From an uncultured Bacillota bacterium (GTDB lineage: Bacteria > Bacillota_I > Bacilli_A > RF39 > UBA660), in the NCBI GenBank assembly GCA_900317975.1, contig ONIZ01000021.1, positions 1 to 38,722 on the forward strand: a stretch of DNA of 38,722 nt, read 5' to 3'. The notes under the pieces were generated by a model that was not told where the DNA came from, made no database searches, and was given only the letters and a program-made list of their open reading frames with translations. The translations under genes and the position numbers were made by a program. Positions 33,432 to 38,722 of this stretch are shown piece after piece. Within the stretch, counting starts at the first letter, position 1, and each line of letters starts with the position of its first letter.

Positions 33432-34436
33432 ATGGTAAGAGTAGCAATTAATGGATTTGGAAGAATCGGAAGATTATGTTTTAGATTAATGGAAGAAGAT
33501 CCAGATTATGAAGTAGTTGCAATAAATGATTTAACTGATGCTGAACAATTAGCTTATTTATTAAAATATGATACTAATCATCGTAATTATAGGATAGATG
33601 AGATTTCATTTGAAGGAAATGATCTAGTAGTAGGAGAAAGAAAAATTCCTATTTATGCAGAAAAAGATCCTGCAAATCTTCCATGGAAAGACTTAGATGT
33701 TGATGTAGTAATGGAATGTACTGGTCATTTCACTGATAAGGATAAAGCTATGGCTCATATTAATGCAGGAGCTAAGAAAGTAATTATTTCTGCACCAGCA
33801 AAAGGTGATTTAAAAACAATCGTTTATAATGTAAATCATGAAACATTAACAGGAGATGAACAAGTTATTTCAGCAGCATCTTGTACAACTAACTGTTTAG
33901 CACCTGTTGTAGATGTATTAGACAAAGTAATAGGTATTGAAAAAGGATATATGACTACAGTTCATGCTTATACTAATGATCAAGCAACTTTAGATATTGC
34001 TCATAACAAAGGAATCTTTGCTCGTCGTGGTAGAGCTTGTGCAGCAAATATTGTACCAACTTCTACAGGAGCAGCATCTGCTATAGGAAAAGTATGTCCT
34101 AATTTAGAAGGAAAAATGCAAGGTCTAGCAATGAGAGTACCAGTTCCAACTGGATCAGTTGTAGACTTAGTATTAGAATTATCAAGACCTACTTCTAAAG
34201 AAGAAATAAATGCAATTCTAAAGAATGCACAAAACGAAACTTTACAATTTACAATGGACCCAATTGTATCAAGTGATGTAATTTCACGTAGATGTGGATC
34301 ATTAGTAGATGGAGACTTAACAGATGTATTAGACGTAGATGGAAAACAATTAGTAAAAGTAATTGCTTGGTATGATAATGAAATGTCTTATACAGCACAA
34401 ATGGTTAGAACAGCAAAATATTTAATGGAAATTTAA
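33432..34436 (+). CDS. gap: Glyceraldehyde-3-phosphate dehydrogenase
   Basis: GAPDH (334 residues) oxidises glyceraldehyde 3-phosphate to 1,3-bisphosphoglycerate with NAD. It shows the Rossmann start VAINGFGRIGRL, the catalytic Cys151 in ASCTTNCLAP, the partner His in TTVHAYTNDQ, and the C-terminal WYDNEMSYTAQMVRT. It is a standard full-length type I enzyme. Its codons look like those of a highly expressed gene (more CGT arginine and strong Shine-Dalgarno than the neighbours). It is followed by a terminator and then pgk. Confidence 0.98.
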   Translation: MVRVAINGFGRIGRLCFRLMEEDPDYEVVAINDLTDAEQLAYLLKYDTNHRNYRIDEISFEGNDLVVGERKIPIYAEKDPANLPWKDLDVDVVMECTGHFTDKDKAMAHINAGAKKVIISAPAKGDLKTIVYNVNHETLTGDEQVISAASCTTNCLAPVVDVLDKVIGIEKGYMTTVHAYTNDQATLDIAHNKGIFARRGRACAANIVPTSTGAASAIGKVCPNLEGKMQGLAMRVPVPTGSVVDLVLELSRPTSKEEINAILKNAQNETLQFTMDPIVSSDVISRRCGSLVDGDLTDVLDVDGKQLVKVIAWYDNEMSYTAQMVRTAKYLMEI

Positions 34437-34460
34437 GAAGCATCTGCTTCTTTTTTTTAT
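34435..34460 (+). terminator. Terminator between gap and pgk
   Basis: A stem of 7-8 bp, AAGAAGCA (34435-34442) with TGCTTCTT (34445-34452), is followed by T8. It begins within the gap stop codon. A TATACT at 34474-34479 then gives a likely pgk -10. Confidence 0.82.
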
Positions 34461-34504
34461 TTTAAAATAATGTTATACTTAAAATGAATAAGAATGGAGG
34501 TACC

Positions 34505-35683
34505 ATGAAAACAATAAAAGATTTAGATATTAAAAATAAAAAAGTATTAATAAGATGTGATTTTAATGTCCCATTAAAAGATGGAAAGATAGAAGATGAT
34601 AATAGAATAGTTGAAGCATTACCTACTATTAAATATGCCATAGAAGAAAATGCTAAAGTAATTTTATTATCACATTTAGGAAGAGTAAAAGAAGAAAGTG
34701 ATTTAGAAAAGAATAATCTTAAAGTAGTAGCAGATAGATTAAGTGAATTATTAGGAAAAGATGTAATCTTTGTTAATGAAACTAGAGGAGAAGAACTAGA
34801 AGAAAAGATTAATTCTATGAATCCAAAAGATGTATTATTAATTCAAAATACTCGTTATGAAGATTTAGATGGTAAAAAAGAATCATCTAATGATGAAGAA
34901 TTAGGTGCATATTGGGCATCTCTAGGAGATGTATTTATAAATGATGCATTTGGTACAGTACATAGAGCACATGCTTCTAATGTTGGAATTGCTTCTCATA
35001 AAGAAGGTAATTCTGCAGTAGGATTCCTAGTAGAAAAAGAATTAAAAGCATTAAGTGAACTAGATAATCCAGAAAGACCATTCATGGTTATCCTAGGTGG
35101 AGCAAAAGTATCTGATAAAATCGGAGTAATTGAAAACCTAGTTACTAAAGCGGATAAAATATTAATAGGTGGAGGAATGGCCTTTACATTCCTAAAAGCA
35201 AAAGGATTTAACATAGGAAAATCTCTTCTAGATGAAGAAAATATAGATTTTTGCAAAAAAGTACTAGCAGAACATGAAGACAAAATAATATTACCAGTAG
35301 ATGTTAAATCATCTACTGAGTACTCAAATGATACTCCAATGAAAGTTGTAACTATAAATGAAATAGAAGAAAATGATATGGGACTAGATCTAGGTCCTCA
35401 AACAATAGATTTATACGAAAAATATTTAAGTCTTGCTAAAACAGTTATTTGGAATGGACCATTAGGAGTATATGAATTTGATAACTATAAAGCAGGAACA
35501 GAAGACTTATTAAAATATTTAGTAGATAATAATATAAAAACAATTTTAGGTGGTGGAGACATAGTTGCAGCAGCATCTAATTGTAATTTAAAAGATAAGG
35601 TATTTCATGCCTCAACTGGTGGCGGATCAACATTAGAGTATTTAGAAGGTAAAAAATTACCAGGAATAGAATCAATAAAATAG
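34505..35683 (+). CDS. pgk: Phosphoglycerate kinase
   Basis: PGK (392 residues) makes ATP and 3-phosphoglycerate from 1,3-bisphosphoglycerate. It has the substrate motif VLIRCDFNVPLKDG near the N-terminus, LLSHLGRVKEE, the GTVHRAHAS segment, GGAKVSDKI (hinge) and the C-terminal nucleotide loop GGGDIVAAA and STGGGSTLEYLEG. The start is set at ATG 34505 because GGAGGT (34497-34502) is properly spaced. The in-frame ATG at 34484 lies before that site and would add seven unusual residues. It is the first gene of a pgk-hypothetical-tpiA unit. Confidence 0.97.
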   Translation: MKTIKDLDIKNKKVLIRCDFNVPLKDGKIEDDNRIVEALPTIKYAIEENAKVILLSHLGRVKEESDLEKNNLKVVADRLSELLGKDVIFVNETRGEELEEKINSMNPKDVLLIQNTRYEDLDGKKESSNDEELGAYWASLGDVFINDAFGTVHRAHASNVGIASHKEGNSAVGFLVEKELKALSELDNPERPFMVILGGAKVSDKIGVIENLVTKADKILIGGGMAFTFLKAKGFNIGKSLLDEENIDFCKKVLAEHEDKIILPVDVKSSTEYSNDTPMKVVTINEIEENDMGLDLGPQTIDLYEKYLSLAKTVIWNGPLGVYEFDNYKAGTEDLLKYLVDNNIKTILGGGDIVAAASNCNLKDKVFHASTGGGSTLEYLEGKKLPGIESIK

Positions 35684-35691
35684 GTGATAAA

Positions 35692-36174
35692 ATGTCCAGG
35701 GGGAAAAGAATTAATATTTCAGATCCAAACGATATAAATCAACAAGAATTGTTTAAAAGACTAGAAAAAAGAATAGGCCCTAATGCCCCTCACTTTCTAG
35801 AAGAAATACAACAATCAAATGATAATGAAGATAAAGTAATATTGTTCACGATTAAAGATAATGAAATAGATAGAATGTGCTTTATACATGGATATAAAGA
35901 CTTAAAAAACTGTGATATATATTATAGTAATTATGATTTATCAAAAGATACAAGAATAATAGAAGAGTCAACTGCATATGCAGAACACTTTCTTTCTATG
36001 GTAAATATAAGAATACATATACCTGAAAATGATCACATGGTAGATAAATTAAAAGATGAAGGATACGAATTAATAGGCGATGTTGAAGGAGAGACAAGTA
36101 TAATCTTATTAAGAGATACTCTAGCCTCACCTGAAAAAGAGAAAACAACATCTAAAAGAAAGAAAGGTTTATAA
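35692..36174 (+). CDS. Hypothetical protein between pgk and tpiA
   Basis: This 160-residue soluble protein begins eight bases after the pgk stop with Shine-Dalgarno AGGTGA at 35682-35687, so it is co-transcribed with pgk and tpiA. The N-terminus is basic (MSRGKRINISDPND). The middle has alternating strands (KVILFTIKDNEIDRMCFIHG), then a helix (EESTAYAEHFLSMV), a strand (NIRIHIPEND) and a helix-strand (HMVDKLKDEGYELIGD). The last portion resembles the C-terminal half of a GNAT acetyltransferase (N-x-x-x-x-x-L-x-x-x-G-Y-E), but the acetyl-CoA loop is not seen. The C-terminal tail is Lys-rich (SKRKKGL). I do not recognise a family. Its place inside a glycolytic operon is the main clue. Confidence 0.6.
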   Translation: MSRGKRINISDPNDINQQELFKRLEKRIGPNAPHFLEEIQQSNDNEDKVILFTIKDNEIDRMCFIHGYKDLKNCDIYYSNYDLSKDTRIIEESTAYAEHFLSMVNIRIHIPENDHMVDKLKDEGYELIGDVEGETSIILLRDTLASPEKEKTTSKRKKGL

Positions 36175-36187
36175 AGAGGAGATAAGC

Positions 36188-36883
36188 ATGATAGTAATGT
36201 TAAATAATAAATGTAATTTAAATAAAGAAGAATTTTTAAATTACTTAGAAGATTTAAAAACTATTAGAACTGAAGAAGATTTAATAGTATGTCCATCAAC
36301 AATTAATCTTAGTATGTATGATAATAATGTTTTTCCACTAGGAGCCCAAAATGTATCTAAATATATTACAGGACCTCATACAGGAGAAATATCATCAAAG
36401 CAATTAAAAAGCTATGGAGTTAAATATTGTATAGTAGGACATAGTGAAAGAAGACAAGAACAAAACGAATCAAATAAAGACACTAATGAAAAGATTAAAA
36501 TGCTTCTAAATGAAGGCATTATTCCAGTACTATGTGTAGGAGAAACAAAAGAAGAAAGAGATAATAATACATATAAAGAAGTAATAACTAAAGAAATAAA
36601 TGATGCTATAAAAGATTTAAATGAAGAAGAGCAAGAATCTATCATAGTAGCATATGAACCCATTTATTCAATAGGTACAGGAATAATACCTAAAAATAAT
36701 GAAATAGAAGAAATATTTAAATTAATTAAAGAAATACTTCCTACAAATAAAATATTATATGGAGGAAGTGCTAATGAAAATAATATAGATGAATTAAAAC
36801 AAACAAAAGAAATAGATGGCTACTTATTAGGTGGATTAAGCCTAAATATTACAAAATTAAAAGATTTTTTATCTAAATTATAA
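36188..36883 (+). CDS. tpiA: Triosephosphate isomerase, short and divergent
   Basis: TIM interconverts dihydroxyacetone phosphate and glyceraldehyde 3-phosphate. At 231 residues it is about 20 shorter than usual, yet the catalytic residues are intact: Lys8 in LNNKCN (in place of GNWKMN), electrophile His85 in IVGHSERRQ, and base Glu157 in VAYEPIYSIGTG (usual form AYEPVWAIGTG). The phosphate-binding GGS (ILYGGSAN) and GGL (LLGGLSL) are also present. Shine-Dalgarno AGAGGAGA lies at 36174-36181. It is the third gene of the pgk unit. No terminator is seen after it, so transcription may run into the Spo0A-C-like gene. Confidence 0.93.
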   Translation: MIVMLNNKCNLNKEEFLNYLEDLKTIRTEEDLIVCPSTINLSMYDNNVFPLGAQNVSKYITGPHTGEISSKQLKSYGVKYCIVGHSERRQEQNESNKDTNEKIKMLLNEGIIPVLCVGETKEERDNNTYKEVITKEINDAIKDLNEEEQESIIVAYEPIYSIGTGIIPKNNEIEEIFKLIKEILPTNKILYGGSANENNIDELKQTKEIDGYLLGGLSLNITKLKDFLSKL

Positions 36884-36894
36884 TAAAAATAATA

Positions 36895-36934
36895 TACCAT
36901 AATAATTAGAGAGAATAGAGAGGTTATTATGGTA
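36895..36934. promoter_or_regulatory. 11-bp inverted repeat covering the start codon of the Spo0A-C-like gene
   Basis: TACCATAATAA (36895-36905) is the exact reverse complement of TTATTATGGTA (36924-36934). The right arm contains the ATG (36929-36931), and the 18-base interval contains the Shine-Dalgarno (GAGAGG, 36918-36923). In RNA read through from tpiA this hairpin would hide the start codon. In DNA it could be an operator, since a CATAAT -10-like box (36898-36903) lies in the left arm. Confidence 0.6.
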
Positions 36935-37396
36935 AGTGATTTAGATGATGAAGAGTTAATAAAGTTAATAAGAGAAGGAAATGTAAAAGTTTCCTTCTTT
37001 TTAGGAGATAAAACAATAGATAGAAACATTCAAATAAACAATTTTTTAAAAAGGTTAGGATTACCAGAACATTTAGAAGGACACAAACTGTTAGAAGAGA
37101 TATTTAAATTATGTTTAGAAGATGATTCATATCTATATAATATGAAAAACAAATTATTTAAAGAACTATCAAAAAAATATAATAAGAATTATAAATGTAT
37201 AGAAAAATGTCTAAGATATTCAATAACTATATGTTGGGATAATATGGACTATGAAGATAGAGATAACTTATTTGGATATAGTATTAACTACAATAAGGAT
37301 AAACCAACAACGAAACAGTTTATATATACAGTTACTAATTACTTAAAAAACACTCTCGTTAATATTGACTTAAGAGATATTAATCGATATACTTAA
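36929..37396 (+). CDS. Spo0A C-terminal-domain protein without receiver domain
   Basis: Residues about 35-140 of this 155-residue protein match the DNA-binding C-terminal domain of Spo0A: FLKRLGLPEHLEGHKLLEE (as IHEIGVPAHIKGYxYLREA), then LSKKYNKNYKCIEKCLRYSI (as IAKKFNTTxSRVERAIRHAI), LFGYSIN, and KPTTKQFI (as KPTNSEFI). The recognition helix keeps the Glu and Arg (IEK..LR), but the Ser-Arg before them is changed to Lys-Cys. There is no phosphoacceptor receiver domain; residues 1-34 are a short acidic helix. It could act as a constitutive transcription regulator. No 0A box (TGTCGAA) is seen next to it. It lies between tpiA and an ATPase gene. Confidence 0.8.
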   Translation: MVSDLDDEELIKLIREGNVKVSFFLGDKTIDRNIQINNFLKRLGLPEHLEGHKLLEEIFKLCLEDDSYLYNMKNKLFKELSKKYNKNYKCIEKCLRYSITICWDNMDYEDRDNLFGYSINYNKDKPTTKQFIYTVTNYLKNTLVNIDLRDINRYT

Positions 37397-37426
37397 TTTA
37401 TAAAATATGTGTTAGGGAGGCAATTT

Positions 37427-38698
37427 ATGGAACGAAACATAGAAAAATATTTGTTAAGTTGGAAGAAAGATCTTATTAGAAAACCATTAGTAATATATGG
37501 ACCTAAACAAGTAGGTAAAACATTTACTGCCATAAATTTTGGAAAAAAAGAATATAAAAACATTGCATATTTTAATACATATAATAATGAAGCACTAGTA
37601 AACTTATTTGCTAAAGAAAAAGCAATAGATAAAATAATTCTCAATTTATCATTACTAGCAGATGAAACAATTCTAGAAGATGATACATTAATCATTTTAG
37701 ATAATCTAACTGATATTAATATTATTAATGGATTAAAGTTATTTGGAAGTTCTCAATCTAAATACAATATTATTGCTATAACATCAAAAAGCTTATTAAA
37801 TAAATTTAAAGCAGAAGAATTACAATTTAGAGGGATGTTCCCTATGAGTTTTGAAGAATATCTAATAGCTCATAATGAAAGAACAATGGCAGAACTAATT
37901 AGAGAATCGTACAATAAAAGGAAAACATGCCCATTCCATAAAGTAGCCTTAGACATGTTCCAAAGGTATTTAATAACAGGAGGAATGCCAGAAGTAATAG
38001 ATGCAGAACTAAGAGGATTCAGTGATAATGAATTAGATGCTATTAAACAGAAGATAATAGATGTCTATGAAAAAGAAGTAATTAATAATGAAAAATTAAT
38101 AGATATACCTAGATCAATAGAAATAATTGATTCAATTCCTAATCAATTATCAAAGAAAAATAAAAAGTTCCAATACGGAACTATTAAAACAGGAACTAGA
38201 AAGAATGACTATAAATCATCAATTGATTATTTAATAGAAAATCAATTACTATATCATTCATATAAAATAACAACAGTAAAGTCTCCACTAAGTTCATGTA
38301 GACATAAAGATAGTTTCAAATTATATGTACCAGATGATGGACTACTATTTACAATGTTACATCTTAATTATAAAAAGATGATTACAGATGAAAATAGTAA
38401 AGAAATATTATATGAAAATCATATAGCAAAGACTCTTACAGAATTAGGTTATTCAATATATTATTATCAATCAGAAGGAAAAGCAGAAGTAAATTTTGTT
38501 ATTCAAGATAGAATGGGTACAATAATACCTATAGAAATCACAACAAGAAAAGATTCTAAAGCAAAGTCATTATCTGTATTTATGTCAAAATATATTGTTA
38601 AACAAGGAATACGTATAACAGAAAATAACTTTTCAACAAAGAAAGATATTAGATATATCCCAATATATGCAGTATTCTGTTTAAATGAAACAAATTAA
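37427..38698 (+). CDS. AAA-family ATPase with DUF4143-like C-terminus, degenerate motifs
   Basis: The 423-residue product has the architecture of the AAA_14/DUF4143 family: an N-terminal P-loop (GPKQVGKT, 25-32), a strand TLIILDNLTD in the Walker B position, FRGMFPMSFEEYLIA and YLITGGMPEV (both typical), and a C-terminal restriction-endonuclease-like region (about 330-410). Two usual catalytic features are altered. Walker B has Asp-Asn instead of Asp-Glu. The C-terminal E-V-D-F...I-E-x-K pattern reads EVNFV...IPIEIT. The start is set at ATG 37427 because GGGAGG (37415-37420) is correctly spaced; the in-frame GTG at 37409 lies before it. Members are widespread and their roles mostly unknown. 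It follows the Spo0A-C-like gene by 30 bases and ends at a terminator. Confidence 0.8.
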   Translation: MERNIEKYLLSWKKDLIRKPLVIYGPKQVGKTFTAINFGKKEYKNIAYFNTYNNEALVNLFAKEKAIDKIILNLSLLADETILEDDTLIILDNLTDINIINGLKLFGSSQSKYNIIAITSKSLLNKFKAEELQFRGMFPMSFEEYLIAHNERTMAELIRESYNKRKTCPFHKVALDMFQRYLITGGMPEVIDAELRGFSDNELDAIKQKIIDVYEKEVINNEKLIDIPRSIEIIDSIPNQLSKKNKKFQYGTIKTGTRKNDYKSSIDYLIENQLLYHSYKITTVKSPLSSCRHKDSFKLYVPDDGLLFTMLHLNYKKMITDENSKEILYENHIAKTLTELGYSIYYYQSEGKAEVNFVIQDRMGTIIPIEITTRKDSKAKSLSVFMSKYIVKQGIRITENNFSTKKDIRYIPIYAVFCLNETN

Positions 38699-38722
38699 TA
38701 CTAGAATTTCTAGTATTTTTTT
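38697..38722 (+). terminator. Terminator after the AAA/DUF4143 gene
   Basis: A perfect 9-bp stem AATACTAGA (38697-38705) pairs with TCTAGTATT (38709-38717) around a 3-base loop, followed by T to the end of the window. It starts inside the stop codon. Confidence 0.85.

Overview
The window is a very AT-rich, gene-dense stretch of chromosome from a low-GC Gram-positive-type bacterium. Its gene content (WhiA, YvcK, FtsEX with a PcsB/EnvC-type hydrolase activator, lipoproteins with Lgt, a Cna_B-repeat surface protein, a Spo0A-type C-terminal domain) fits the Bacilli/Mollicutes border, such as gut RF39- or Erysipelotrichia-like lineages. That placement is inference. The genetic code is the standard bacterial one: several genes end in TGA, and prfB (RF2, the UGA release factor) keeps its programmed +1 frameshift at an in-frame TGA. 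No tRNA, rRNA, CRISPR array, insertion sequence or replication origin was recognised.

Region 1 (1-9528) is accessory and partly decayed. It holds a 5'-truncated Nudix hydrolase remnant, two lipoproteins, a membrane-anchored NlpC/P60 hydrolase with a VirB2/TrbC-like N-terminus, a flavodoxin-like protein and a GNAT acetyltransferase remnant. It ends with a very large surface adhesin (SpaA and Cna_B repeats) whose reading frame is broken twice: by an exact 40-bp tandem duplication, and by a second junction that behaves like a 19-nt deletion.

Region 2 (9552-16783) carries a flippase-like membrane protein, PRPP synthetase, a small two-gene minus-strand operon, a MacB-like ABC transporter (ATPase and FtsX permease fused), a polyprenyl diphosphate synthase, and a small exported Cys-containing protein that appears to start at AUU.

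Region 3 (16883-22826) is a cell-division block: prfB, ftsE, ftsX and an M23 peptidase in tight order. Two uncharacterised genes follow, one with an HEYNH motif and one with 18-bp tandem repeats.

Region 4 (22853-33315) contains a B3/B4 tRNA-editing-like gene on the minus strand, then uvrB, uvrA, a 4-TM protein, lgt, yvcK, whiA and a TGS-uridine kinase. uvrA is frameshifted by an exact 8-bp tandem duplication inside its ABC signature motif.

Region 5 (33432-38722) is a lower-glycolysis cluster (gap, pgk, a hypothetical gene, tpiA). It is followed by a receiver-less Spo0A-C protein whose start codon lies in an 11-bp perfect inverted repeat, and by an AAA/DUF4143 ATPase with degenerate motifs.

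Intergenic spaces are compact. Terminator hairpins are often followed within a few bases by the next gene's TATAAT box, so terminator and promoter overlap.
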